Assembly: GCA_004173185.1 (NCBI GenBank)
Contig: SEFZ01000039.1
Coordinates: 1-40,153, forward strand
Direction: 5' to 3'
DNA from: Sphingomonadales bacterium
GTDB taxonomy: Bacteria; Pseudomonadota; Alphaproteobacteria; Sphingomonadales; Sphingomonadaceae
Length of the DNA stretch: 40,153 bases
A program made the translations under genes and the position numbers. Below are positions 1 through 8,571 of the stretch, piece after piece. How positions within the stretch are numbered: position 1 is the stretch's first letter; the number at the start of each line of letters is the position of its first letter. Under the pieces are notes generated by a model. The model searched no databases. It was not told where the DNA came from and saw only the letters and a program-made list of their open reading frames with translations.

Positions 1-2738
1 GTTGGCGTGCCCGAGAGCGTGCCGCCGGCCAGTGTCAGACCCGCGGGCAACGTGCCCCCGCTCACATAAGTATAAGGGCCGGTGCCGCCGGTCGCCGTGA
101 AGGTCCGCGTATAGGCAGCACCCACAACCGCGCCGGGGAGCGAGCCGGCCGAAGGAGTCATCGACAGCGTAGGTGCATTGATCGTCAGGCTCAGCGGCCC
201 GCTGGTCGCGGTATACGGGCCGGTGCCTACCGAACTGTCGGTCACGCTTACGGTGAAGCTGAAAGGGGTCGGGCTCGACGTCGTCGGGGTGCCCGTAATC
301 GTGCAATTGCTGTTGAGCGTGGTGCCGCTCGGCAATGCGCCGCTAACCGGGGTTGGGTTGCAGCTATAGGCACCAAGGCCGCCAGTCGTGTTGACCTGGA
401 CGCCGGACAGCGCGGTGCCACGCGTGCCGGATCCGGTAAGCGTGGTCGCGAAGACCGGGTTGTTCACTGGCACGGTCACCGTAGCATTCGGCGATGTCCC
501 GGCCGAATTGGTGGCGTTGTACTGGAAGCTGTCATTGCCCCGGAAGCCGGTCGGCGGCGTGTAGCTCACAATGCCGGCATTGGTGATCGAAACCGAACCG
601 CCATTCGCGGTGGTCGCCGAGGTTACGGCATAGCTGGTCGGGCTGTTGCTGACCTGCGTGGCCACGCTCAAGGTCGTCGCACTTGCCCCGCCAGGATTAT
701 AGGCGACCGCGGATGCGCTGAAGCTGTTGGCCACCGGCACAGGAATATAGGTGAAGCCTCCGACCAGAGTTGCGGTGCCGCCAGGCGTGGTCACCACGAC
801 ATTGGCCGCACCGGCCGTGCCAGCGGAGGTCGTGCCGGTGATCTGCGTCGCGGTAATGCCGAGACCCGTCACTGCACTGCCGCCGATTGTCACTGCCGTG
901 GCGCCGGTCAGGTTGGTGCCGACGATCGTAACGCCCGTATTGCCCGCGGCCGGCCCTGAGCTCGGAGTGATCGAAGTGATCGTCGGAGCGCCCAAACGAG
1001 TCACCGTGAGACCGTAGATCGTGAACGCGACGCCGTCCTGTCCAGTCACTTCGACAGCAATATTGTTATTGCCGTCGATTAGTGAAATCGAACCCGAAGC
1101 CGCGCCCGAACCAACGGTCACGTTGTTGACCTTGATCGTCGCGTTGGCTTCGCTCGCGGTTGGTGTGACGGTGATCGACGACACCGAATTGGCGACCGAC
1201 TTGGTGTACGCGGTAGTGCCGGATGCGAATGGCTGGTCGAAGCCGCCTGCCGAAGTAGTGAGCGAAGACAAGGTCGCCACGTTCGACCGGACGACCTGGC
1301 TCACCGTATTGGAAGCGCTCGTGGCGTTATTCGAATCCCCGCTATAGCTCGCGGTGATCGGGTGCGTAGCCACCGTATAGCCATTGCTGCTGTTATGCGT
1401 GCATGTCGCTTGGCTCGAGACCAGCGGGACGGCAACGCAATTGACGATGTCGGTACCATTGTCCTTGAACGTCACGGTGCCCGTCGGGGCAATGCCACCG
1501 CTCAAGGTTGCCGTGTAGGTAACCGGGGCGCCTATCGACGAGGGATTGAGGCTGGAGGCAAGCGCGAGCGACGTCCCGCTCAGCCGGGTGACCGTTATCA
1601 CATAGGTCTTGATCGGGCCGCTCTGGGGCGAGACCACTATGCTGATCGGATTGGAGCCTTCGCTCAAATTAATCGCAGCCGACGGCGTGCCCGATGGCAC
1701 CACATTGCCTGCCACCGCGACGTTTGCCCCAGCATTGTTCACCGTCGGCGTGACGGTCGTCGTAGTAACCGCGTTCGCCACCGTGAGGCTATAAGCCTCG
1801 GTTGCAGGGGCAAAAGCGGGGCTCAGCGTGCCAGCCGACGCCACAAGCCCGGACAGCGTCGCATCGGTGGACGTGTTCACGGTCTGGCTGAGCGGAGACG
1901 ATGTACTCGCCACGAAACCACTGCCCCCGGAATAGACCGCAGTGAGGTTCGCGTGCGCCCCCGCAGTCAAGGCGCTGGTGGTGCAGGTTGCGGTCCCATT
2001 GCTGATCGGGCGCGTAGCGCAGCCGGCGATGTCGGTGCCATTGTCCTTAAACGCGACGGTGCCCACCGAAGGAGACTGGCTCACGGTGGCGGTGAACGTA
2101 ACGGCCTGCCCGAACGTCGAAGGATTAAGGCTCGACGCGAGCGACGTGGCTGTCGCGACAGCCGCGGCGGCACAAGTCGCCCGAAGCTCACCCTTATATG
2201 CCTGCGAAGATGCTCCGCGCCTTACGCTTATCGCGATCGCACTAGTGTTTGCGCCGACGGTTTGCGTGAATGTGTAGGTGCCTTCGCTCGCTGTTCCCTG
2301 CGATATTGCGGGAGAATAAGTCGCCAAGACGTTGAAGCTGGTGCCAGTCGTCGATGCATTATAATAGAATTCTGGCTGTGCATTAGAGCTTATCGTCGGA
2401 TCGCCGCTTACCTTTAGCTTATACTCGATTACATCCCCGGCGGAAAATGTCACCAAACCAGCATCGAAACCTGCCTCCAATCCTGCATAGCCGGCACCTT
2501 TCAAGCCATTCCGGCCGGTGTTCCCATTTGGATACGTTCTGGCAGTCGAAGAAGGCGTGCTCGCTCCAACTGCAACGCCACTCTGAAAGTAGACATCGAA
2601 GTCCAGCTTGCCTGCCTGTACCGCGTCGCAACCCGTGGACGCCACCGCTTGAGCGGGTACCAGCACCAGTAGCGCCAGCACCGCCGCCATCAGCGCGCGC
2701 CCTTGCCCCCGGACGCTGCTAGGAAAAGTGCGGAGCAT
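1..2738 (-). CDS. Large exported Ig/cadherin-like repeat protein (3' end outside window)
   Basis: One frame stays open on the minus strand from an ATG at 2738 to the left edge, 912 codons with no stop. Residues 1 to about 33 form a signal peptide (hydrophobic stretch ALMAAVLALLVLV, cleavage near AVA-ST). A poorly recognisable N-terminal domain follows (34-190), then a repeated pair: Big_3_5 Ig-like (about 193-285), cadherin-like beta-sandwich (286-384), Big_3_5 (385-480), cadherin-like (484-583). An IPT/TIG domain (584-665), a cadherin/Big-type domain (668-757) and putative-Ig (He_PIG) repeats (758 onward) come next. This composition is typical of bacterial surface adhesins, which in sphingomonads often end in an autotransporter barrel; that end is not visible. 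The part coding for residues 90-180 looks richer in A+T than its surroundings. The ribosome binding site is weak, so the exact start is less sure than the gene. Confidence 0.85.
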   Translation of the reverse strand, partial: MLRTFPSSVRGQGRALMAAVLALLVLVPAQAVASTGCDAVQAGKLDFDVYFQSGVAVGASTPSSTARTYPNGNTGRNGLKGAGYAGLEAGFDAGLVTFSAGDVIEYKLKVSGDPTISSNAQPEFYYNASTTGTSFNVLATYSPAISQGTASEGTYTFTQTVGANTSAIAISVRRGASSQAYKGELRATCAAAAVATATSLASSLNPSTFGQAVTFTATVSQSPSVGTVAFKDNGTDIAGCATRPISNGTATCTTSALTAGAHANLTAVYSGGSGFVASTSSPLSQTVNTSTDATLSGLVASAGTLSPAFAPATEAYSLTVANAVTTTTVTPTVNNAGANVAVAGNVVPSGTPSAAINLSEGSNPISIVVSPQSGPIKTYVITVTRLSGTSLALASSLNPSSIGAPVTYTATLSGGIAPTGTVTFKDNGTDIVNCVAVPLVSSQATCTHNSSNGYTVATHPITASYSGDSNNATSASNTVSQVVRSNVATLSSLTTSAGGFDQPFASGTTAYTKSVANSVSSITVTPTASEANATIKVNNVTVGSGAASGSISLIDGNNNIAVEVTGQDGVAFTIYGLTVTRLGAPTITSITPSSGPAAGNTGVTIVGTNLTGATAVTIGGSAVTGLGITATQITGTTSAGTAGAANVVVTTPGGTATLVGGFTYIPVPVANSFSASAVAYNPGGASATTLSVATQVSNSPTSYAVTSATTANGGSVSITNAGIVSYTPPTGFRGNDSFQYNATNSAGTSPNATVTVPVNNPVFATTLTGSGTRGTALSGVQVNTTGGLGAYSCNPTPVSGALPSGTTLNSNCTITGTPTTSSPTPFSFTVSVTDSSVGTGPYTATSGPLSLTINAPTLSMTPSAGSLPGAVVGAAYTRTFTATGGTGPYTYVSGGTLPAGLTLAGGTLSGTP

Positions 2739-3178
2739 GGTGGTTATCCACGTCAAAGCCGCGAGCGCGGCAAAACCGGCTCCCGCTATGTTCGGCATTC
2801 CCTGAAAATACGACGCAATCTGCCCCAGATGCGCACGCAACGCTCCGCCACCAATCCCCATGACAACCCCCGGAGGGGCCCCTGCGCCCCACGAACAATC
2901 GAGGTCTATTACCCGCAAGACAAGCAGAGATCGAGTCGTTGATTCGCTAAACATCTGTTTTTCTTCGGGACAGGTCGTAAATAACACGTAACCCATCTAT
3001 ATAAGTCCAAAATGGACGCGAATTAGCAATAGGACGAAGCAACGAACTCGCCATTCGATTGTAAATTTCAATGAGATGTACACCGCCCCTACTTTACGTC
3101 TGAAATGGGCCGAAAGATACGTTGGCACCGCCAACATTATTCATTACGCTTACGTCGAAATTTGCGAGGGAGGGTGTC
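2739..3178. other. Intergenic divergent promoter region
   Basis: These 440 bases lie between the divergent repeat protein and tail-collar gene and hold no convincing gene. The stretch from about 2935 to 3080 is clearly richer in A+T than the rest of the window, as expected for promoters. A small inverted repeat, GTCCA-AAA-TGGAC, is at 3005-3017. I cannot place -35/-10 boxes with confidence. Confidence 0.5.
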
Positions 3179-3796
3179 ATGGAATTTTATCTGGGACAGA
3201 TTTTGTACGGCGGCTGGAATTTCGCGCCGCGCGGCACGCTGACTTGCGACGGCCAACTCTTGCCTATTTCGCAGAATACTGCACTATTCTCGCTGCTTGG
3301 CACTTCTTTTGGCGGGAATGGTCAGAACACCTTCGCTTTGCCCGATTTACGGGGGCGCGCGCCGTTGCATTGGGGGCAAGGGCCAGGTCTTTCTCCCTAC
3401 ACCATCGGCGAGGCCTCGGGCATGGAGCAGGAGACAATGACTTCCTCGCAATTGCCCGTCCACACACATGCCGCGATGTTCACGCCCGGCGGCGGCGGGG
3501 GCTCGCCGACTGTGACGGTGCACGGGATGACCGGCATCAGCACGAACGACGAGGAAACCGAGCCCTCGGCTGGTTGCTTTCTCGGCACTTCGACTACGCC
3601 GCTATATGTGCCGGCGACCACCACCGGCGGCACGCCCGTCAATCTGGGCGGCGTCTCCATCACCGGCGTGAGCAGTGGCGGCGGAGCGGTGACGGTAGGC
3701 ACTGCCGGCGGCAGCCAGCCCTTCTCGCTGATGCAACCCTATCTGGCGATCACCGCCGTGATCGTTACCTCCGGCGTCTTCCCTTCGCGGAACTGA
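3179..3796 (+). CDS. Phage tail collar domain protein (MdpB-like)
   Basis: A 205-residue protein with an N-terminal phage tail-collar domain. Residues 1-60 carry the family pattern: FAPRG around 15-19, CDGQLLPISQNTALFSLLG at 23-41, then a GG-rich turn and FALPDLRGR (52-60). A QLPVHTH motif (91-97) follows, then a Gly/Thr/Ser-rich beta region ending in a QPY motif (MQPYLAI). Such proteins occur as phage tail tips and also as stand-alone bacterial proteins called microcystin-dependent proteins, whose role is not settled. The start at 3179 is preferred because GGGAGGG lies seven bases upstream; an in-frame start at 3122 would add 19 unlike residues. It converges on a DUF6916 gene across a strong hairpin. 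No capsid, portal or tail-tube genes are nearby, so this is not an obvious prophage. Confidence 0.88.
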   Translation: MEFYLGQILYGGWNFAPRGTLTCDGQLLPISQNTALFSLLGTSFGGNGQNTFALPDLRGRAPLHWGQGPGLSPYTIGEASGMEQETMTSSQLPVHTHAAMFTPGGGGGSPTVTVHGMTGISTNDEETEPSAGCFLGTSTTPLYVPATTTGGTPVNLGGVSITGVSSGGGAVTVGTAGGSQPFSLMQPYLAITAVIVTSGVFPSRN

Positions 3797-3809
3797 TCCA
3801 GCCGGTCTC

Positions 3810-3848
3810 GCGGCCGCACCGCTGCCCTTTCGGCAGCAGTGCGGCCGC
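3810..3848. terminator. Bidirectional hairpin terminator
   Basis: Two 17-base arms (3810-3826 and 3832-3848) pair with a single mismatch around the loop CTTTC, each arm containing GCGGCCGC. The right arm is followed by TTTG. It sits between the convergent tail-collar and DUF6916 genes and could end transcription from both sides. Confidence 0.8.
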
Positions 3849-3855
3849 TTTGCTT

Positions 3856-4152
3856 TCAACTGAATTCCGCATGATAGTGACGCGTCTGGGCCGACGGTAC
3901 CAATTGGCTGATCGCGATGAGGTGCGGGCCGCCACCGGCGCAACTGAACTCAAACTCGTACGCAGCGTCCATCAGATTGATGTCGAGCGGAGCTTTGAAG
4001 AACAGAGTGAAAGGGACGCGAAATCCTTCTACTGCCAGCGAGGAGCGCCGCTGGATTCGATCGAGCGTGACCTCTATCGGATGAGGCAGGGTTCTAACCT
4101 TCACTGTGCGCCCGACCCACGGCTCGAAGTCCTCCGGCGTCAACAAACTCAT
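3856..4152 (-). CDS. DUF6916 family protein
   Basis: A 98-residue soluble protein without signal peptide or membrane segment. It has the pattern I associate with DUF6916: an N-terminal LTPEDFEPWVGRTVKV segment, a central PFTLFFKAPL strand (residues 47-56), a tyrosine-led strand, and a C-terminus ending in HYHAEF. Family members are often encoded beside tail-collar proteins, as here; their function is unknown. The ATG at 4152 follows AGGGAGGG in the upstream sequence, a good ribosome binding site, so longer in-frame starts are not needed. The gene converges on the tail-collar gene and is divergent from the GNAT gene, with about 110 bases between their starts. Assignment to DUF6916 is from memory of the family pattern, not from a search. 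Confidence 0.72.
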   Translation of the reverse strand: MSLLTPEDFEPWVGRTVKVRTLPHPIEVTLDRIQRRSSLAVEGFRVPFTLFFKAPLDINLMDAAYEFEFSCAGGGPHLIAISQLVPSAQTRHYHAEFS

Positions 4153-4264
4153 GCCACCCTCCCTGCTCCGGCTTTCGCCGTCCGATTTCAGCTGGCACAG
4201 TGCCGGTCGATGGCTGGGATTGAAAGAGAGACAAGCGCGTGATGCCGGGAGAAAAGCGACCGCA

Positions 4265-4825
4265 ATGGACGCTATAGCGCTCAAGCCCTTCCCCACGATA
4301 AAGCGCCCCGCCCCGCCGCTTTCCGAACGACTAGCAGCCCTGGGCGTGAACATGCGGCCCGCAGCGTTAGCGGACACCCCGTTTTTGCGTCGGCTATATG
4401 CCGAGACCCGTGCGCCGGAACTGATCGCCACGCGCTGGCCGGCAGCGGAGAAGGCCGCGTTTTGCGACAGCCAGTTCGCACTGCAGCATAGCGACTATGT
4501 TCGCCGTTTTCCGCGCAGCGACTTCTGGGTGGTCACCCAGGCGACGGCCGTCAGTATAGGCGATGTTGGCCGCCTTTCGCTCGATCGCAAGAGCAGAGCC
4601 TGGCGCGTGATCGACATCATCGTGGCGCTCGATGCGCGCGGACAGGGCCTTGGCACTGCGCTCATCGAATGGGTGCAGGCGAGCGCGCTGGCGGCAGGAG
4701 CGCAATCCGTCGCACTGACCGTGGCGACGACCAACCCGGGCGCGATGGCGCTCTACGGGCGACTGGGCTTCGTCGAAACCGGTGCGGTCACGCCACTCCA
4801 TCGTGCGATGGAATGGCGCCCGTAA
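4265..4825 (+). CDS. GNAT family N-acetyltransferase
   Basis: A 186-residue protein whose last 155 residues form a GNAT fold that transfers an acetyl group from acetyl-CoA to an amine. The acetyl-CoA binding motif A is clear (VALDARGQGLGTALIEW, with the RGQGLG turn), followed by the C-terminal NPGAMALYGRLGF segment typical of the family. The substrate cannot be told. The start is uncertain: the ATG at 4265 gives a 30-residue leader, and an ATG at 4352 would start directly at the domain; the ribosome binding site before 4265 (GGGAG) is rather distant. The gene lies divergent to the DUF6916 gene and its stop is only 4 bases from the convergent glmS stop. Its closeness to the tail-collar/DUF6916 pair may be functional. 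Confidence 0.85.
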   Translation: MDAIALKPFPTIKRPAPPLSERLAALGVNMRPAALADTPFLRRLYAETRAPELIATRWPAAEKAAFCDSQFALQHSDYVRRFPRSDFWVVTQATAVSIGDVGRLSLDRKSRAWRVIDIIVALDARGQGLGTALIEWVQASALAAGAQSVALTVATTNPGAMALYGRLGFVETGAVTPLHRAMEWRP

Positions 4826-4829
4826 AGCG

Positions 4830-6653
4830 CTATTCGACCGTGACCGACTTGGCGAGATTGCGCGGCTGATCGACATCGGTGCCCTTGGCCACGGCGACAT
4901 GATAGGCCAGCAACTGCACCGGCACGGCATAAACCAGCGGCGCGATCAGCGGGTGGACGCTCGGCATTTCGATGGTTGCAACCGCATCTTCGCCGGCCTG
5001 CGCCAGCCCCTCGGCATCGGAGATCAGCACGACGCGCGCACCACGGGCCTTGGCTTCCTGCATGTTCGATATGGTCTTGTCGAAAAGCGGGCCGGAGGGC
5101 GCGAGCACGATCAGCGGCACGCTATCGTCGATCAGCGCGATCGGCCCATGCTTCATCTCGCCCGAAGCATAGCCTTCGGCGTGAATATAGCTGATTTCCT
5201 TGAGCTTGAGCGCCCCTTCGAGCGCCAGCGGATAATCCGGACCGCGACCGAGATAGAGCACGTCGCGCGCTTCGGCGATCGTGCCTGCCATCGCCTGGAT
5301 TTCCTCGTCATGCGACAGCGCCGCGTTGATTGCGGCAGGCGCCTCAAGCAAATGGCGGACGATCTCGCGCTCTTCGCTTGGCGGAAGCAGCCCCTTGGCG
5401 CGGGCAAGGTTGACCGCGAGCGCAGCCATCACCGCAAGCTGGCAGGTAAACGCCTTGGTCGATGCAACCCCGATCTCCGGCCCGGCATGGGTGGAGAGCA
5501 AAAGATCCACTTCGCGCGCCATCGAACTGGTCGGCACGTTGATGATGCCCGCAGTGGTGACGCCGTTTGCCTTCATGTGGCGCAAGGCCGCCAGCGTGTC
5601 GGCGGTCTCGCCTGATTGGCTGACGACAACGCCCAACGTGAAGGGCGGCAGGATCGGATCGCGATAGCGGAACTCGGAAGCGACATCGACTTCGACCGCG
5701 AGCCGGGCAAAGCGCTCGATCCAATATTTGCCGATCATCCCGACATAGCTGGCAGTGCCGCACGCAACGATGGTCACGCGCTCGATCTTGGAAAGGTCGA
5801 AATCCATGTTGGGCATGGCGACCATCTGCTCGACCGGGCGGATATAGGATTGCAGCGTCTGCGCCACGACCACCGGCTGCTCGTAAATCTCCTTGAGCAT
5901 GAAGTGCGCGTGATTGCCCTTGGTGATCGACTCCGCAGTCGCGCCCGACTGGACGATGGGGCGCTCGACGGGGTTGTTGTCGCGATCGAACACTTCGATG
6001 GTTTCGCGGGTCACAATCGCCCAATCGCCCTCATCGAGATAGGCGATCCGCTGGGTAAGCGACGCGAGTGCGTGCGCATCCGAGCCGAGATAATTCTCCC
6101 CATCGCCATAGCCGACCGTAAGCGGCGCGCCGAGCCGAGCGCAGATCAGCATGTCGGGCTCGTTGCGGAACAGGAAGGCGACGGCGAAGGCACCGTGCAG
6201 GCGCGGCAGAACGTTGGCGACGGCATCGCGCGGGCTGGCACCGCGCTTCAGCTCGCGATCGACCAGATGCGCGACGACTTCGGTATCGGTCTGGCTTTTG
6301 AACTCGCGGCCATCGGCGATCAGCTCATCGCGCAGCGCCTTGAAATTCTCGATGATGCCGTTGTGGACGATGGTGACGTCGCCCACGATGTGCGGATGGG
6401 CATTGTCCTCGGTCGGCGCGCCATGCGTCGCCCAGCGAGTGTGTGCGATGCCGATACTGCCGGGCAGCGGATGTTCGGCGAGGCGCGCGCCCAGATTGAC
6501 CAGCTTGCCTTCGGCGCGGCGTCGATCAATCTCGTTGCCGTTGAGCGTGGCGATCCCGGCGGAATCATAGCCGCGATATTCGAGCCGCTTCAGCCCATCG
6601 AACAGCCGCTGCGCGACATTGCCCGTTCCAACAATTCCAACAATTCCACACAT
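4830..6653 (-). CDS. glmS: Glutamine--fructose-6-phosphate aminotransferase (isomerizing)
   Basis: A 607-residue full-length GlmS. It makes glucosamine-6-phosphate from fructose-6-phosphate and glutamine, the first committed step toward UDP-GlcNAc for peptidoglycan and lipopolysaccharide. The N-terminus MCGIVGIVG exposes the catalytic Cys2 of the class II glutamine amidotransferase domain (residues 2 to about 220), with HTRWATHG near 71. Two SIS sugar-isomerase domains follow (about 280-420 and 455-590; SQSGETADT and ASTKAFTCQL are visible). The C-terminus LAKSVTVE is the usual one. It is third in a minus-strand group glmU - small exported protein - glmS, 29 bases after the preceding stop. 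No glmS ribozyme is expected, and there is no room for one. Confidence 0.98.
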   Translation of the reverse strand: MCGIVGIVGTGNVAQRLFDGLKRLEYRGYDSAGIATLNGNEIDRRRAEGKLVNLGARLAEHPLPGSIGIAHTRWATHGAPTEDNAHPHIVGDVTIVHNGIIENFKALRDELIADGREFKSQTDTEVVAHLVDRELKRGASPRDAVANVLPRLHGAFAVAFLFRNEPDMLICARLGAPLTVGYGDGENYLGSDAHALASLTQRIAYLDEGDWAIVTRETIEVFDRDNNPVERPIVQSGATAESITKGNHAHFMLKEIYEQPVVVAQTLQSYIRPVEQMVAMPNMDFDLSKIERVTIVACGTASYVGMIGKYWIERFARLAVEVDVASEFRYRDPILPPFTLGVVVSQSGETADTLAALRHMKANGVTTAGIINVPTSSMAREVDLLLSTHAGPEIGVASTKAFTCQLAVMAALAVNLARAKGLLPPSEEREIVRHLLEAPAAINAALSHDEEIQAMAGTIAEARDVLYLGRGPDYPLALEGALKLKEISYIHAEGYASGEMKHGPIALIDDSVPLIVLAPSGPLFDKTISNMQEAKARGARVVLISDAEGLAQAGEDAVATIEMPSVHPLIAPLVYAVPVQLLAYHVAVAKGTDVDQPRNLAKSVTVE

Positions 6654-6682
6654 AGGCTGATCTGTCCTTCGGCCCCCGAGTA

Positions 6683-7087
6683 TCAGCCAATAATTTCGAT
6701 CTGGTTTGCAGCGCTCGGCGTGATCCGCGTCTGGAAATGCGATCCCACCGGCACGCGAGCGACAACACCCTTCACGCGGATGCGCTTGCCCTGAAACACA
6801 GCGTCGGGCTCGCTTTTATATTTGGCGACGATCTCGTTGCGCACCACAGGCTCGATCACGATGGCAAGGTTGGCGGGGCTGCGATAATCGGCTTCGGAGT
6901 TGAGATAGTAATTGAAGCCCGAGCCTGCGCTCGACGTGACGCTCATCTCGAAGACGCCAGCCACCTCGGCACCATTGGCCGCGAGCGCGGCGGCAACGGC
7001 CTTGGCCGGGTCCATCACCGGCGCGGTCTGTGCCGCCACCGGCTGAGCGAGTGCGAACGCTGCGATTGCAATCCAGGCACGCATCAT
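6683..7087 (-). CDS. Small exported protein between glmU and glmS, unknown function
   Basis: A 134-residue protein with a Sec signal peptide (hydrophobic residues 4-18, cleavage near VAA-QT). The mature part is predicted soluble and periplasmic. Its C-terminal half (around QGKRIRVKGVVARVPVG) looks like a small beta-barrel, perhaps OB-like, but I do not recognise a named family. The ATG at 7087 overlaps the glmU stop in an ATGA, so translation is probably coupled to glmU; a second ATG directly follows. Lying between the two UDP-GlcNAc genes, it is likely co-expressed with them, though a role in cell-wall synthesis is only an inference from position. Confidence 0.82.
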   Translation of the reverse strand: MMRAWIAIAAFALAQPVAAQTAPVMDPAKAVAAALAANGAEVAGVFEMSVTSSAGSGFNYYLNSEADYRSPANLAIVIEPVVRNEIVAKYKSEPDAVFQGKRIRVKGVVARVPVGSHFQTRITPSAANQIEIIG

Positions 7088-8439
7088 TTCCGTTCCTTCT
7101 TCTTCGCCGACATAATCTCACGGAAGCGATGCGCCCAGCCGGGCTTCACTTCCTGCTTCGCGCGGGTGATGCCCAGCGCATTGGCTTCGACATCGCGCGT
7201 CACTACCGATCCCGCAGCGACGATCGCGCCGTCGCCGATCTTGACCGGCGCGACGAGGGCGCTGTTCGATCCGATAAAAGCGCCATGGCCGATCTCGGTG
7301 GGGTATTTGAGGAAGCCATCATAATTGCAGGTGATCGTGCCTGCGCCGATATTGGCCCCTGCCCCCACCTTGGCATCGCCGAGATAGGTCAGATGGCTGG
7401 CCTTTGCGCCGGGGCCGAGAATGGCTTTTTTCATCTCGACGAAATTGCCGACCTTCGACCCCTGCTCCATCACCGCGCCGGGGCGGAGACGGGCATAGGG
7501 GCCGACTTCGGCGCCGCGCATCACGGTCGCGCCTTCGATATGGCTGAAGCCATGAATCTGCACGCGGTCTTCGATCTCGACGCCGGGGCCGAAGAACACG
7601 TTGGGCTCGATCAGCACGTCGCGGCCGATCCTGGTGTCATGCGCGAACCAGACGGTCTCGGGCGCGATCAGCGTCGCGCCATCGGCCATCGCCTGCGCGC
7701 GGCGGCGCTGCTGCCATTCATGCTCGAGGCCGGCGAGTTCGGCGCGGCTGTTGACCCCGGCGACTTCGATCGCATCGGTCTCGATCCCCACCGAGAACCC
7801 ACCTTCGGCCGCGGCAAGCTCGACAATATCTGTGAGATAATATTCGCCCGCCGCATTCTCGTTGCGCAATTTGGCCAGCAGCCGGAACAGATCCGATGCC
7901 TTCACTGCCATCAGCCCCGAATTGCATAAGGTAACGGCGCGCTCTTCTGGCGTTGCGTCCTTATACTCGACGATCTTCTCCAGCCGCCCGTCTGCACCGA
8001 CGATGACCCGGCCATAAGCACCGGGATCGGCAGGACGGAAGCCGAGCACCACGATGCTCGGGCCGCCTTCATTGTGGAGCGCATCGAGCATGCGGCGCAT
8101 CGTGTCACCGGAGACCAGAGGCACATCGCCATAGAGGATCAGCACATCGCCTTCGAACCCGGCAAGCGCATCCTCGGCCATGCGCACGGCATGGCCGGTG
8201 CCCAGTTGCTCGGCCTGTTCGACGGTCTCGGCACCCAGCGGATGCACCGCGGCTTCGACCTGCTCGCGCCCTGCCCCAACAACCACGACTTCGCGCGCGG
8301 CGCCCAGCGCCTTCACGCTATCGAGCAGATGCAGCAGCATCGGCCGCCCCGCGATCGGGTGCAGCACCTTATGGGTATCGGATTTCATCCGAGTGCCCTT
8401 GCCCGCGGCAAGGATGATCGCGGCGATGGCGTGCGTCAT
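7084..8439 (-). CDS. glmU: Bifunctional UDP-GlcNAc pyrophosphorylase / glucosamine-1-phosphate N-acetyltransferase
   Basis: A 451-residue GlmU of normal length. The N-terminal nucleotidyltransferase domain shows LAAGKGTRMKSDTHKVLHPI from residue 11, the UTP-binding signature, and joins GlcNAc-1-phosphate to UTP. The C-terminal left-handed beta-helix (about 250-440) carries hexapeptide repeats and the acetyltransferase site region (HLTYLGDAKVGAGANIGAG, then TCNYDG), which acetylates glucosamine-1-phosphate. Together with glmS downstream this supplies UDP-GlcNAc; only phosphoglucosamine mutase (glmM) is missing from the window. It is the first gene of the minus-strand group and overlaps the next gene by four bases. 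Confidence 0.98.
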   Translation of the reverse strand: MTHAIAAIILAAGKGTRMKSDTHKVLHPIAGRPMLLHLLDSVKALGAAREVVVVGAGREQVEAAVHPLGAETVEQAEQLGTGHAVRMAEDALAGFEGDVLILYGDVPLVSGDTMRRMLDALHNEGGPSIVVLGFRPADPGAYGRVIVGADGRLEKIVEYKDATPEERAVTLCNSGLMAVKASDLFRLLAKLRNENAAGEYYLTDIVELAAAEGGFSVGIETDAIEVAGVNSRAELAGLEHEWQQRRRAQAMADGATLIAPETVWFAHDTRIGRDVLIEPNVFFGPGVEIEDRVQIHGFSHIEGATVMRGAEVGPYARLRPGAVMEQGSKVGNFVEMKKAILGPGAKASHLTYLGDAKVGAGANIGAGTITCNYDGFLKYPTEIGHGAFIGSNSALVAPVKIGDGAIVAAGSVVTRDVEANALGITRAKQEVKPGWAHRFREIMSAKKKERK

Positions 8440-8510
8440 GAAAGCCCCTCTTCGAGACGCGGTTACGCCGATAGTCTTGCCAATTCCATAGCGTGCGCCC
8501 GGCCCGTAGG

Positions 8511-8546
8511 AAAAATCCCCCGCGTCGGCCGGGCGCGGGGGATTTT
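8511..8546 (-). terminator. Rho-independent terminator after the lipoprotein gene
   Basis: A perfect 13-bp stem (AAAATCCCCCGCG at 8512-8524 with CGCGGGGGATTTT at 8534-8546) around a 9-base loop, ending in a T run on the minus strand. It lies 25 bases after the stop of the lipoprotein gene and separates it from glmU. Confidence 0.9.
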
Positions 8547-8571
8547 GTCCGTCTGCAATGCTTTGGAGCGC

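Noticed and set aside
1362..2417. A 351-codon plus-strand frame inside the giant repeat gene
   Set aside because: It is antisense to a frame with clear Ig and cadherin-like domains, is Arg-rich with no recognisable motif, and is a by-product of high GC.
3179..4825. Prophage remnant
   Set aside because: Only a tail-collar domain is present; no integrase, structural, lysis or packaging gene and no attachment repeats were seen.
6654..6682. glmS ribozyme upstream of glmS
   Set aside because: The gap is only 29 bases, and the element is known from Gram-positive bacteria.
5616..6794. A 392-codon plus-strand frame opposite glmS
   Set aside because: Complete glmS lies on the other strand; the antisense frame has no domain and no ribosome binding site.
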